32,162 bases of DNA from Actinomyces dentalis DSM 19115 (GTDB lineage Bacteria; Actinomycetota; Actinomycetes; Actinomycetales; Actinomycetaceae), in contig NZ_AUBL01000048.1 of the NCBI RefSeq assembly GCF_000429225.1, positions 1 to 32,162 of the forward strand. The letters run 5' to 3'. Position 1 is the stretch's first letter; each line of letters begins with the position of its first letter. Shown one piece after another: positions 16,013 through 23,887 of the stretch. The translations under genes were made by a program, and so were the position numbers. The notes beneath the pieces were generated by a model. The model was not told the origin of the DNA. It saw nothing but the letters and a program-made list of their open reading frames with translations, and did not search any database.

Positions 16013-17278
16013 CAGGAGGACGTCGACGACTTCTTCACCCCGCCGACCAAACCAGTCAAACCGCTCTTCGTCGCCGCCTACCTCCTGGCCCAGCTCTTCT
16101 TCTTCATCGCCCTCCTAGGCCCGGCGATCGTGGCCATCCAGGTCAAGGTCATGGCCATGTTCCCGAGCGACAACTCCGCTCAGGTCGACGCGGTCGCGAC
16201 CATCGCGGGCCTGGGGGCGCTGGGGGCGCTCTTCGCCAACGTCATCTTCGGACAGATCTCCGATCGCACCACCTGGGCGTGGGGACGACGGCGCCCCTGG
16301 CTCGTCATCGGCATCGTCACCATGGCGGTGGGCCTGGCCATGATGGGCCTGCTCAACACCGTGCCCCTGGTGGCCATCGGCTGGCTCATCGCCCAGATCG
16401 GCGCCAACGCCACCCTGGCCCCCTTCGTCGCCGTGATCTCCGACCAGGTCTCCAAAACCCAGCGCGCCCGCGTCTCCTCGTGGATCTCCATCGCCCAGAA
16501 CCTCGCGGTCCTCATCGCCACCTACCTGGCTCAGGGTCTGGCCACCCGCCTCCCCCTGCTCTTCATCGGCCCGGCCATCCCCGCCATCCTCTTCATGACC
16601 TGGTTCGCCTTCGTCCTGCCGGACAAGCGCATGCCCGTCAAGCCGCCGCGGTTCGGCTTCGTCGAGATGCTCAAGACCTTCTGGGTCAACCCGATCGCCC
16701 ACCCGGACTACGCCCTGGCCTGGTGGGGCCGCTTCCTCATCACCTTCGCCAGCTTCTCCTTCACCACCTACCGCCTCATGTACCTGGTGCACCGGGTCGA
16801 CCTCACCGAGGACCAGGCCCGCGGAGTCGTGTCCACGTCCGTGCTCATCTACACGATCGTCCTCATGAGCGCGAGCTTCATCGGCGGGTGGCTGTCTGAC
16901 ATCTTCCACCGCCGCAAGGTGTTCGTCATGCTCTCCTCCGTGCTCTTCGGCATCGGCACCGCCCTGCTGGCGCACGCCACCACGGTGGGGATGTTCTACT
17001 GCGTCGAGGCGATCATGGGGCTGGCCTACGGCATCTACGTGGCCGTCGACCTCGCCCTCGTCGTCGACGTCCTGCCCAACCCGGACAACGCGGGCAAGGA
17101 CCTGGGCGTGTTCAACATCGCCAACGCCCTGCCCCAGTCCCTGGCCCCCTACATCGCCCCGTTCTTCCTGGCGATCGGATCGGTCAACAAGACGAACTAC
17201 CCGGCGCTGTGCTACATGGCGGGCGTCTGCGCCATTATCGGAGGCATCCTCGTCATCCCCATCAAGAAGGTGAAGTAG
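16007..17278 (+). CDS. SLC45/GPH-like sugar MFS transporter, 5' end displaced
   Basis: This is a twelve-segment major facilitator of the sucrose/glycoside-cation symporter type. The marker is the loop SDRTTWAWGRRRPWLVIG between segments 2 and 3, with further helices to the C-terminal IPIKKVK. The native start is ATG 14705, cut off by the IS element; the intact protein would have about 436 residues. After insertion the frame opens only with a TTG at 16007, within the element end and without a ribosome site. The GGAGG at 16016-16020 is not followed by a near start codon. The gene is therefore probably poorly expressed or inactive, although all membrane segments remain coded. Confidence 0.85.
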   Translation: MLQEDVDDFFTPPTKPVKPLFVAAYLLAQLFFFIALLGPAIVAIQVKVMAMFPSDNSAQVDAVATIAGLGALGALFANVIFGQISDRTTWAWGRRRPWLVIGIVTMAVGLAMMGLLNTVPLVAIGWLIAQIGANATLAPFVAVISDQVSKTQRARVSSWISIAQNLAVLIATYLAQGLATRLPLLFIGPAIPAILFMTWFAFVLPDKRMPVKPPRFGFVEMLKTFWVNPIAHPDYALAWWGRFLITFASFSFTTYRLMYLVHRVDLTEDQARGVVSTSVLIYTIVLMSASFIGGWLSDIFHRRKVFVMLSSVLFGIGTALLAHATTVGMFYCVEAIMGLAYGIYVAVDLALVVDVLPNPDNAGKDLGVFNIANALPQSLAPYIAPFFLAIGSVNKTNYPALCYMAGVCAIIGGILVIPIKKVK

Positions 17279-17312
17279 CCCACACCCCTTCCCCCTCCCC
17301 TTCTCCGTCCCT

Positions 17313-17349
17313 TCGCCGGAACCGGCGGAAGAGACACGCGAAACCGGCG
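17313..17349 (+). repeat. Dispersed repeat, copy 1
   Basis: The 37-base unit begins TCGCCGGAACCGGCGG and ends CACGCGAAACCGGCG. It lies 35 bases past the MFS stop. Related copies are at 17783-17819 (reverse) and 23593-23629. Confidence 0.7.
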
Positions 17350-17446
17350 ATTGCATTCGATTCGATGCATCTGTCCGTGCTCGCCGTCGAACCCGCACCA
17401 TCCGGCGGATCGCGCGGGGAGGTCATGAGTCCTCCACCCCAGTTCT

Positions 17447-17566
17447 GGCGCCCCGGGAGGATCGTTCGCGCCCCCGCACCGGATGCACCCGGCGGATTCC
17501 GCATGATTCCGCGGTTCATACAGCGGCGTCGTCGGGTGCGGGACGGAACGATCCTCCCGGGGCGCC
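17447..17566. repeat. 120-base inverted-repeat element
   Basis: The arms 17447-17480 and 17535-17566 are near-perfect reverse complements: GGCGCCCCGGGAGGATCGTT at the left, AACGATCCTCCCGGGGCGCC at the right. A 54-base centre separates them. I see no target duplication. It could be a miniature transposable element or an extended terminator. Confidence 0.6.
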
Positions 17567-17657
17567 ATCGCAGGCCCCGAGCGGGCGCCGCGGATTCCCG
17601 CCGGCTCCCATCGACCCGACAAGACGGGCGCGCCGAGACGCGGGGGACGCAATCGTC

Positions 17658-17711
17658 GGGATCGGCCCGCCGCCCGCGCTCCCGCAGGAGCATGGGCGGC
17701 GGGCCGATCCC
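17658..17711. terminator. Perfect 18-base stem
   Basis: GGGATCGGCCCGCCGCCC (17658-17675) pairs with GGGCGGCGGGCCGATCCC (17694-17711). Inside the loop GCTCC and GGAGC pair again around CGCA, giving one long nested hairpin. It is a likely bidirectional terminator. Confidence 0.6.
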
Positions 17712-17782
17712 GATCCCGACCCCGGGGCGGGCCGGCCCGCCCCGCCCGATCCCACCGAGTCATCCGCAGGGTGCGCATTCCC

Positions 17783-17819
17783 CGCCGGTTCCGCATGTCG
17801 TTTCCGCCGGTTTCGGCGA
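17783..17819 (-). repeat. Dispersed repeat, copy 2
   Basis: The reverse complement matches the unit at 17313-17349 with a few changes (TCGCCGAAACCGGCGG, then CATGCGGAACCGGCG). It lies 23 bases past the stop of the leftward permease gene. Confidence 0.65.
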
Positions 17820-17841
17820 GGGGCGGGGCGCGGGCGGGCGG

Positions 17842-19041
17842 TCACTGCGCGTTGAGCGCGGCGGTCGGCGGGGTGCGGGACGCCCGGATCGCCGGGTACA
17901 GCCCCGCGACGGCGCCGATGACGACCGTGACCGCCAGCCCCGCCAGGACCACCAGCATCGGCAGGGCGAAGAGCCACCCGTTGACCGCCGTCATGCCGTA
18001 GGTCACGCCCACGCCTATGACGCATCCCAGCGCGCCGCCGAGCCCCGCCAGGAGCAGCGCCTCGGCGAGGAACTGGATGAGGATGTGGCGGCGCATGGCC
18101 CCCAGCGCCCGCCGCAGCCCGATCTCGCGGCGCCGCTCCAGCACCGAGATGATCATGGTGTTGGCCACCCCGATGCCGCCCACGAGCAGGGCGATCGAGC
18201 CGACCCCCGCCAGCAGGGTGGTGAAGGCCTTGTCGGCGGCGTTCTTGGCGGCCAGGGCGTCCGAGGGCCGCGAGACCTTGACGGCGCTCGGCGCCTGGGG
18301 CGAGATCGTGGGGCCGATCAGGGAGCGCACCCGCTCGACGGCGGAGTCCTCGCTGCGCTCGTAGATGGTGGTGGGGTTGTTCTCGTGGCCGAACAGCTGC
18401 TTGGCCACGGACTCCCCGATGAGCGCCGCGTTGTCGAGCTCGGGGGCCAGCGCGGAGGGCTTGAGGATCCCGACCACGGTGAAGTACGTCCCGCCGAGCC
18501 ACACCTGGGTCCCGGGCTCCACCACGCCCAGGCGCTGGGCGGCGGTGGCCCCGAGCACGGTCGCCGGGTAGGAGGACGTGGCATCGTTGAGCCAGGATCC
18601 CTTGTCGACCTCGCCGGCGACGACGTCGAGCAGCCCCTTCTCGGCCACGAGGGTCGCGATGCCGCCGGTGGCCTGCTTGTCGCTCAGGGAGCTGCGGTAG
18701 ACGGAGGCGGACTTGACCAGCGAGGTCGAGCTCGCCTGCTGGATGCCGTCGATCTGCCTGATCCGTCCCACGGCATCGGTGGGGAGCTTGATGTTCGTGC
18801 CGCTGAAGTCGGCCCCCGGGGTGACGGTGAGCATATTGGTGCCCAGGGACTCCAGCTGGGCCGTGAGCTGGGCGCGGCTGGAGGTCGAGATGCCGACGAC
18901 GGCGATCATGGCGGCGATGCCGATGGCGATGCCCAGGGCGGACAGGAAGGCGCGCATCGGCCGGGCGCGCAGGCCGGTGCCGGCCAGGCGCAGGACGTCC
19001 GAGCCGCGCAGGCGCGGGTGCTGCAGTCTCTCCTTGCTCAT
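17842..19041 (-). CDS. MacB/FtsX-type ABC permease
   Basis: This 399-residue permease has the MacB layout. A first membrane segment follows the conserved RARPMRAFLSALGIAIGIAAM. A large extracellular domain of about 220 residues comes next, then three membrane segments with the family motif ISVLERRREIGLRRALGAMRRHI. The C-terminal AIRASRTPPTAALN is also typical. The ATG at 19041 overlaps the ATPase stop as ATGA and has AAGGAG 6 bases upstream. Together with the ATPase and adaptor it would make a tripartite exporter, transmitting force to an extracellular substrate such as a peptide or lipid. The substrate is unknown. Confidence 0.92.
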   Translation of the reverse strand: MSKERLQHPRLRGSDVLRLAGTGLRARPMRAFLSALGIAIGIAAMIAVVGISTSSRAQLTAQLESLGTNMLTVTPGADFSGTNIKLPTDAVGRIRQIDGIQQASSTSLVKSASVYRSSLSDKQATGGIATLVAEKGLLDVVAGEVDKGSWLNDATSSYPATVLGATAAQRLGVVEPGTQVWLGGTYFTVVGILKPSALAPELDNAALIGESVAKQLFGHENNPTTIYERSEDSAVERVRSLIGPTISPQAPSAVKVSRPSDALAAKNAADKAFTTLLAGVGSIALLVGGIGVANTMIISVLERRREIGLRRALGAMRRHILIQFLAEALLLAGLGGALGCVIGVGVTYGMTAVNGWLFALPMLVVLAGLAVTVVIGAVAGLYPAIRASRTPPTAALNAQ

Positions 19042-19874
19042 GGTTGCTCCTTCATGGTCGGGTCGGGTGCGCCCTGGGCGCCCACGGCGACCGGGCGGGC
19101 GGGGAACGACGGCCCGGCGGGCGCGGCGTGGGCGCCCACGGCGGCCGGGCGACCGGGCGCGCCCCGAACGCCGGCGGCGGCCGTTCCGGCGGGCGCGGCC
19201 CGCCCCGAGTCGGAGACGATGCGCCCGTCGCGGATGGCCACCCGCCGGGGCATCTCGGCCGCCAGGTCGTTGTCGTGGGTGATGACCACGATCGTGGTCC
19301 CCTGGGCATTGAGGTCGTGGAGCAGCTCGACGATGGAGGCGCCCGAGACCGAGTCGAGGTTGCCGGTGGGCTCGTCGGCCAGCAGCAGGGGCGGATTGCC
19401 GACGACGGCGCGGGCGATGGCCACGCGCTGGCGCTCGCCGCCGGACATCTGGTGGGGGCGGTGGCCCAGGCGGTGACCCAGGCCCACCCGCTCCAGCGCC
19501 CGCTTCGCCCGAGCCCGCCGCTCCGAGCGCGCCACCCCCAGGTAGAGCAGCCCGTCGGCCACATTGTCGACCGCGGTCACGCCGTCGGCCAGGTGGAACT
19601 GCTGGAAGACGAAGCCGATGCGCCGCGCCCGCACGGCGGACAGGTCGGCGTCGGACAGGGCGGCCACGTCGAGCCCGTCGATCTCCACGGTGCCCGACGT
19701 CGGCCGGTCGAGGGTGCCGATGAGGTTGAGCAGGGTCGACTTGCCCGAGCCGGAGGGGCCGACGACGGCGACGAGCTCGCCGCGCTCGATCTCCAGGCTG
19801 ACCCCGGCGCAGGCGGCCACGGGCGGCTCGCCGTAGGTGCGGCGCACGTCGCGCAGAGACAGGATCGGGTTCAT
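19038..19874 (-). CDS. MacB/LolD-type ABC ATPase
   Basis: This 278-residue ATP-binding subunit has Walker A GPSGSGKST (39-47), Q-loop FVFQQFHL, signature MSGGERQRVAIARA, Walker B LLLADEPTGNLD and switch His in ITHD, all intact. The domain ends near residue 225. The rest is a low-complexity Ala/Pro/Gly tail of about 50 residues, not usual for the family. Its ATG overlaps the adaptor stop as ATGA, and its stop overlaps the permease start. It should dimerise and drive the FtsX-type permease. Confidence 0.94.
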   Translation of the reverse strand: MNPILSLRDVRRTYGEPPVAACAGVSLEIERGELVAVVGPSGSGKSTLLNLIGTLDRPTSGTVEIDGLDVAALSDADLSAVRARRIGFVFQQFHLADGVTAVDNVADGLLYLGVARSERRARAKRALERVGLGHRLGHRPHQMSGGERQRVAIARAVVGNPPLLLADEPTGNLDSVSGASIVELLHDLNAQGTTIVVITHDNDLAAEMPRRVAIRDGRIVSDSGRAAPAGTAAAGVRGAPGRPAAVGAHAAPAGPSFPARPVAVGAQGAPDPTMKEQP

Positions 19875-20992
19875 CGCTGCGGCACCACCACTCGCTGGCC
19901 CTCGGCCAGCCCCTCGCCGGAGACCTCGACCCGCCCGCCCGCGAACATGCCGGTGGTGACCGGCACCTTGCGGGTGGAGCCGCCGTCCTCCACGAGCTCG
20001 ACGCCGAACTGCTCGGCGGTCAGGGCGATGAGGGCGCTGACGGGCACGGACAGGACGTTCTCGCGCTTCTCGCTGGGCAGGCCCACCGTCACCGAGACCT
20101 CCTGGAAGCTGGAGGTGGCCGACAGGTCGTCCGGCACCACGGTCAGGGGGATGAACCGCTCCTTGCTGCTGTTGTCGCTGCCCGTCTTCTCCACCGGGGT
20201 GCCCACGGCGGTGATGGTGCCCGTCGACTCCACGGCGCCCGGCAGGTGCAGGGCGACCTTGTTGCCGACGACGGCGAGCTGCTGGTCGGCGAGCTTGAGG
20301 TTGACGTCGACGACCTGGGCGGTGGAGGTGGCATTGTAGAGGTCGCCCTGGGCGGCCGCGGTGTCCCCCAGCCGGCTCTTGAGCTCGCCCACGCGCAGGT
20401 CCCCGGCGTCGAAGACGATGCGCCCCAGGGGCAGTGAGCCGGTGCGCTCCAGACCCACGGCCTTCTGCCAGGCCCTGACGGCCTGGATGGTGCGCCAGCC
20501 GAAGTTCCCGTCGGGCTCGGCCTGCATATGGCCCATCTCCCCCAGGACGGTCTGGAGCTGGGTGATGTCCTCGCCGTTGCTCATGCCCGACTCGAAGGTG
20601 CGCCAGGCGGGCACGCTGCCCCGGAACAGGTAGGCGGGCTCGTCCCCCACCTGGTACAGGCACTCCCCGGAGTGGATGACGGCGCCGGCGGTCGGCAGCT
20701 GGGTGACGACGCCCTGGAAGCCGGAGCGCACCGTGTGGGAGTCGGCGAAGCGCAGGGTCCCCTGGGCGCTGGTCTCGCCCTGCAGGTCCCCGCGGGTGAT
20801 CTCCCCGGTGGCGCCGGTGAAGCCGGTCGGCTTCTCCTTCTCCCCGCGCCTCGTGGGCAGGGCCCCGCTGGCGATGGCGATGCCGGTCCCCCCGCCGGCG
20901 AGGAGCACCGCGGCCCCCAGGCCTATGAGGAGGCGGCGGCGGGTGGTGCGGCCCCGGCCGGGGTCGTCAGTCGTGGTCGTGTCAGTGCTCAT
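19871..20992 (-). CDS. Exporter adaptor with peptidoglycan-binding domain
   Basis: This 373-residue protein is a membrane-fusion-type adaptor. An N-terminal Arg-rich stretch and one membrane anchor (about 20-43) are followed by a lipoyl-like region (TSAQGTLRFADSHTVRSG, GFQGVVTQLPTAGAVI). A PG_binding_1 domain comes next (about 145-182: ITQLQTVLGEMGHM, DGNFGWRTIQAVRAWQ), then beta-rich adaptor domains. The PG_binding_1 insertion suggests that it docks to the cell wall, replacing the outer-membrane contact that Gram-negative adaptors make. GGAGG lies 6 bases before the ATG. It starts the three-gene exporter operon, or follows the 50-codon frame upstream. Confidence 0.9.
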   Translation of the reverse strand: MSTDTTTTDDPGRGRTTRRRLLIGLGAAVLLAGGGTGIAIASGALPTRRGEKEKPTGFTGATGEITRGDLQGETSAQGTLRFADSHTVRSGFQGVVTQLPTAGAVIHSGECLYQVGDEPAYLFRGSVPAWRTFESGMSNGEDITQLQTVLGEMGHMQAEPDGNFGWRTIQAVRAWQKAVGLERTGSLPLGRIVFDAGDLRVGELKSRLGDTAAAQGDLYNATSTAQVVDVNLKLADQQLAVVGNKVALHLPGAVESTGTITAVGTPVEKTGSDNSSKERFIPLTVVPDDLSATSSFQEVSVTVGLPSEKRENVLSVPVSALIALTAEQFGVELVEDGGSTRKVPVTTGMFAGGRVEVSGEGLAEGQRVVVPQR

Positions 20993-21019
20993 GAATTCCT
21001 CCGTCGATGTTGAAACGTC

Positions 21020-21172
21020 TTACTCGTTGCGCGCGGACCCGGCGCCGGGGGCGGGCGGGAGCGCCGTGGAACCGATTTCGTCCTCGTCATCGTCCCGATC
21101 ACTGCGGGCGATCGCGCACAGGGTCCGCACCATCGATGCGACGGCGACCAGTCCGGTTCCGCGCCTGCTCAT
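21020..21172 (-). CDS. Possible 50-residue small protein
   Basis: An ATG at 21172 with GGAGAG about 5 bases upstream opens a 50-codon frame ending in TAA at 21020, 27 bases before the adaptor start. The product has a mildly hydrophobic N-terminal half (GLVAVASMVRTLCAIARS), then an acidic patch (DRDDDEDE) and a Pro/Ala-rich end. I recognise no family. A good ribosome site and operon-like spacing support it; codon preference is hard to judge at this length. It might be a small membrane-associated regulator of the exporter, or simply a leader peptide. Confidence 0.4.
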   Translation of the reverse strand: MSRRGTGLVAVASMVRTLCAIARSDRDDDEDEIGSTALPPAPGAGSARNE

Positions 21173-21269
21173 CTGACTCTCCATCCATTCCCCGGGGCCG
21201 CGTCGGCCCCGATCCGGGCGCCGGTGCGGCCCGGTCCGCTATGTCGGGTCAACTCAAGCGGAGCGGATG

Positions 21270-21299
21270 TTGCGAGGGCCTTCAGGCTTTCACTTACGG
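21270..21299 (+). promoter_or_regulatory. Possible promoter of the glycosidase operon
   Basis: TTGCGA (21270-21275) and TTACGG (21294-21299) are 18 bases apart, about 110 bases before the glycosidase start. The match is moderate, especially at the -10. Confidence 0.25.
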
Positions 21300-21407
21300 T
21301 TCCTTAACCCCGCCCCGTCCGCGCGCCGGGCGCCGGCCGCTTCTTCACAGTGGCGCCACAGGGCCGCCCTACAGGCGCCACACGGCCGCCGTCGAGGGTG
21401 GGGCGCC

Positions 21408-22409
21408 ATGAGCAGCACGCAGACCCCGAAGGCGCCGGGCGCCGCCGGCCGCAAGGCGCCGCCCCGCGAGAAGCACACCCGCCGACGCCTCCTCATGGGG
21501 GGCGCCGCCGTCCTGGGACTGGCCGCCACCGGCACGAGCGCCTGGGCGCTGGACCGCTTCGTCATCGACCACACCGAGATCTCCGACGTCGCCGCCTACG
21601 AGGCCGCCCACTCCTCCGTCACCCCCGCCCAGGCCGCCGCGGCCACCGACGTGACGGTGACCGACACCGCCTACACCTCCTCCAACACCTCCATCACCAT
21701 CGCGCGGGCCTCCACCGGCTCCGGCTCGGACGCGCTCACCTACTACGCGGCCGACGTCGTCGCATCCGACGCCACGGTCGTGCGCAGCGCCTTCGCCAAC
21801 AACGAGTACGGCACCAACATCACCGCCAGGCCCAGCGAGATCGCCGCCGAGCACGACGCCGTCCTGGCCGTCAACGGCGACTACTACGGCTTCCGCACCG
21901 ACGGCATCCTCATCCGCAACGGCGTGATCTACCGCGACGACGGCGTGCGCGAGGGCATCGCCCTCTACGCCGACGGCCGCGCCGAGGTCTACGACGAGAC
22001 CGCCACCACCGCCCGGGCGCTCGTCGACGCCGGGGTGTGGAGCACCTGCTCCTTCGGGCCGGCGCTGGTCGACGGCGGGGCGGTGCTCCAGGGCATCGAC
22101 GATGTCGAGGTGGACACGAACTTCGGCAACCACTCCATCCAGGGGGCCCAGCCGCGCACCGCCCTGGGCTGGGTCGAGACGGGCCACTACATGCTCGTCG
22201 TCGTCGACGGGCGCGACGAGGGCTACTCGCGCGGCGCCACCATGACCGAGCTCGCCCGGATCATGGCCGACCTGGGCTGCCAAGTCGCCTACAACCTCGA
22301 CGGCGGCGGCTCCTCGGCCATGTACTGGAACGGGGGGATCATCAACCGGCCCTCCAACGGCGGCGAGCGCGCCACCTCCGACATCCTCTACATCGCGCAG
22401 GGGGCCTGA
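21408..22409 (+). CDS. Tat-exported phosphodiester glycosidase family protein
   Basis: This 333-residue protein starts with a twin-arginine-like signal: TRRRLLMGGAAVLG, then a hydrophobic stretch to about residue 45. The mature part has features of the phosphodiester glycosidase (NAGPA-like) domain: VNGDYYGFRTDGILIRNG, GPALVDGG, QPRTALGW and YNLDGGGSSAMYWNG. Relatives remove sugar residues linked through phosphodiester bonds or act on wall polysaccharides. It is thus probably an exported surface-glycan enzyme. I chose the ATG at 21408, after a GAGGGTGGGG stretch and just before the signal; the upstream TTG at 21267 adds no plausible sequence. A glycosyltransferase gene follows after one base. 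Confidence 0.9.
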   Translation: MSSTQTPKAPGAAGRKAPPREKHTRRRLLMGGAAVLGLAATGTSAWALDRFVIDHTEISDVAAYEAAHSSVTPAQAAAATDVTVTDTAYTSSNTSITIARASTGSGSDALTYYAADVVASDATVVRSAFANNEYGTNITARPSEIAAEHDAVLAVNGDYYGFRTDGILIRNGVIYRDDGVREGIALYADGRAEVYDETATTARALVDAGVWSTCSFGPALVDGGAVLQGIDDVEVDTNFGNHSIQGAQPRTALGWVETGHYMLVVVDGRDEGYSRGATMTELARIMADLGCQVAYNLDGGGSSAMYWNGGIINRPSNGGERATSDILYIAQGA

Positions 22410-22410
22410 G

Positions 22411-23658
22411 ATGTCCACGACCACGCGCCCGCCCGCCGGCTCCCGTCCCGCACGCCGCCGCCCGGCGGGCGCCGGGCGCCCCCGCTCCTCCGGGCCGACC
22501 CGCCGCCCACTCCTCCCGGGGCCGTCCCCGCGCCGCGCCGGGCCCCGCCGCGCCGCGCGCCGCGCGGTCGGGACGGGCCGGCCCGCCCTGGCCGTCCTCA
22601 TCCCCGCCTACCAGCCCGACGAGCGGCTCGTGGGCCTGGTGGAGGACCTGCATCGCGAGCTGGCGGGCTGCCGGGTGCTCATCGTCGACGACGGCTCCGA
22701 CCCCGCCTGCGCCCCGGTGCTCGCCGCGGCCCGCGAGCGCGGGGCGGAGGTGGTCTCCCACCCGGCCAACGCGGGCAAGGGCGAGGCGCTGCGCACCGGG
22801 CTGGAGCGGGCGCGCAGGCTCTGGCCGGGGGCGGACGTGGTCTGCGCCGACGCCGACGGCCAGCACACGCCGTCGGACATCGCCTCCGTGGCGCGGCGGG
22901 TGCGCGCCACCGGGCGCATGGCGCTGGGGGTGCGCGAGTTCACCGGATCCGTGCCGCTGCGCAGCCGCCTGGGCAATGACGTGACGGCCCTGCTGTTCCG
23001 CGGGGCGACCGGCTGGCGGCTGCGCGACACCCAGACGGGCCTGCGCGGCTACCCGGCGGGCGGCTACGACTGGATGCTGGAGGTGGCGGGCAGCCGCTAC
23101 GAGTACGAGCTGAGCGCCCTGCTGCGGGCCCGAGAGCTGGGCCTGGAGGTGGAGGAGGTCGGCATCGCCGCGGTCTACGAGCCGGGCAACGCCTCCTCCC
23201 ACTTCCGGCCGCTGCGGGACTCGGCCCGCATCTACGCGCCCCTGCTGCGCTTCACGGGGGCGGGCCTGGCGAGCTCCGTCATCGACTGGGTCGGCGTCAT
23301 GGTCCTGCACCTGCTCACCGGCAGCCTGCTGGTCGGCGTGGTGGGGGCGCGGCTGGTGAGCGGGACCGCGAACTTCTTCATGAACCGGCGCGTCTTCCGG
23401 GCGGCGCCCGGGACGGTGGGGCGCACGGCGGTGCGCTACGCGGCCCTGGCGGTCGCGCTCGTGGCGGCGAGCTACGCGGCCCTGCGGGTCCTGACCGGGA
23501 TCGGCGTCCCCCTGGGGGCCGCCAAGATCATCGGCGACGGCGCGCTCTACGTGGCCGGCTACCTGGTGCAGCGGCGGGTGGTGTTCCGGGGCTCGCCGGA
23601 ACCGGCGGGAGAATCACGCGAAACCGGCGGAAACGACACGCGGGGCCGGTGGAAGTGA
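22411..23658 (+). CDS. GT2 glycosyltransferase fused to GtrA-like domain
   Basis: This 415-residue protein has three parts. A Pro/Arg-rich disordered N-terminus covers about residues 1-55. A family 2 glycosyltransferase domain follows (LAVLIPAYQPDE, VDDGSDP, NAGKGEALRTGL and CADADGQHTPSD, which holds the metal-binding Asp residues). The C-terminal GtrA-like four-helix membrane domain (about 285-395) includes NFFMNRRVFR and GYLVQRRVVFRG. GtrA domains help move lipid-linked sugars across the membrane. The gene starts one base after the glycosidase stop, so both probably modify the same surface polymer. The last 22 or so codons (after VVFRG) are made of a repeat also found in non-coding DNA at 17313 and 17783. 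Confidence 0.92.
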   Translation: MSTTTRPPAGSRPARRRPAGAGRPRSSGPTRRPLLPGPSPRRAGPRRAARRAVGTGRPALAVLIPAYQPDERLVGLVEDLHRELAGCRVLIVDDGSDPACAPVLAAARERGAEVVSHPANAGKGEALRTGLERARRLWPGADVVCADADGQHTPSDIASVARRVRATGRMALGVREFTGSVPLRSRLGNDVTALLFRGATGWRLRDTQTGLRGYPAGGYDWMLEVAGSRYEYELSALLRARELGLEVEEVGIAAVYEPGNASSHFRPLRDSARIYAPLLRFTGAGLASSVIDWVGVMVLHLLTGSLLVGVVGARLVSGTANFFMNRRVFRAAPGTVGRTAVRYAALAVALVAASYAALRVLTGIGVPLGAAKIIGDGALYVAGYLVQRRVVFRGSPEPAGESRETGGNDTRGRWK

Positions 23659-23690
23659 CACGCGGGGCCGGTGGAGAACGCGCATTCACC
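23593..23690 (+). repeat. Dispersed repeat, copy 3, with tandem extension
   Basis: Bases 23593-23629 match copy 1 (17313-17349) at nearly all positions. The motif then continues as near-identical 22-base units starting CCGGCGGAAACGACACGCGG and CCGGTGGAAGTGACACGCGG, to about 23690. The first part codes the C-terminus of the glycosyltransferase and the remainder is non-coding. Confidence 0.7.
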
Positions 23691-23871
23691 CGGCCCCGCC
23701 CGGACCGGCGCCCGCGCGGGAGTGGCCGACGGCGCGAAATGGCGTTCCGGGCGGGCCGTTCCGCCCGGCCCCGCCCGGTTCGCGCGAACCGGTCCCGGCC
23801 GCGCGACCGATCGGCGGAACCGCGACGCGCCGCGCCCGTGCCCTCCGATCTCCACGCCGGCACATCACGAT

Positions 23872-23877
23872 TAGATA
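23872..23877 (+). promoter_or_regulatory. Probable -10 element of a leaderless transcript
   Basis: TAGATA lies 10 bases before the ATG at 23888, the distance expected when transcription starts at or next to the start codon. No ribosome site is present (GCCTCGCCGT precedes the ATG). Confidence 0.4.
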
Positions 23878-23887
23878 GCCTCGCCGT

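Larger units (their letters stand above)
14750..16014. repeat. CA target-site duplication of the IS element
   Basis: CA at 14750-14751 and CA at 16013-16014 directly flank the element ends TAGCAAA and TTTGCTA. Keeping one CA and removing the rest gives an uninterrupted transporter frame, whereas treating TA as the duplication leaves a frameshift. Confidence 0.6.
17279..17841. other. Intergenic region of hairpins between convergent genes
   Basis: I see no gene here. It separates the rightward MFS gene from the leftward exporter operon. It holds two copies of a dispersed repeat (17313-17349 and 17783-17819, opposite orientation), a long inverted repeat at 17447-17566, and a perfect 18-base stem at 17658-17711. 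Strong hairpins between convergent genes would end transcription from both sides. Confidence 0.6.

Noticed and set aside
22342-23310. 322-codon frame antisense to the glycosyltransferase gene
   Set aside because: Shadow of a gene with clear GT2 and GtrA motifs. The antisense product is Arg/Gln/His-rich without any domain.
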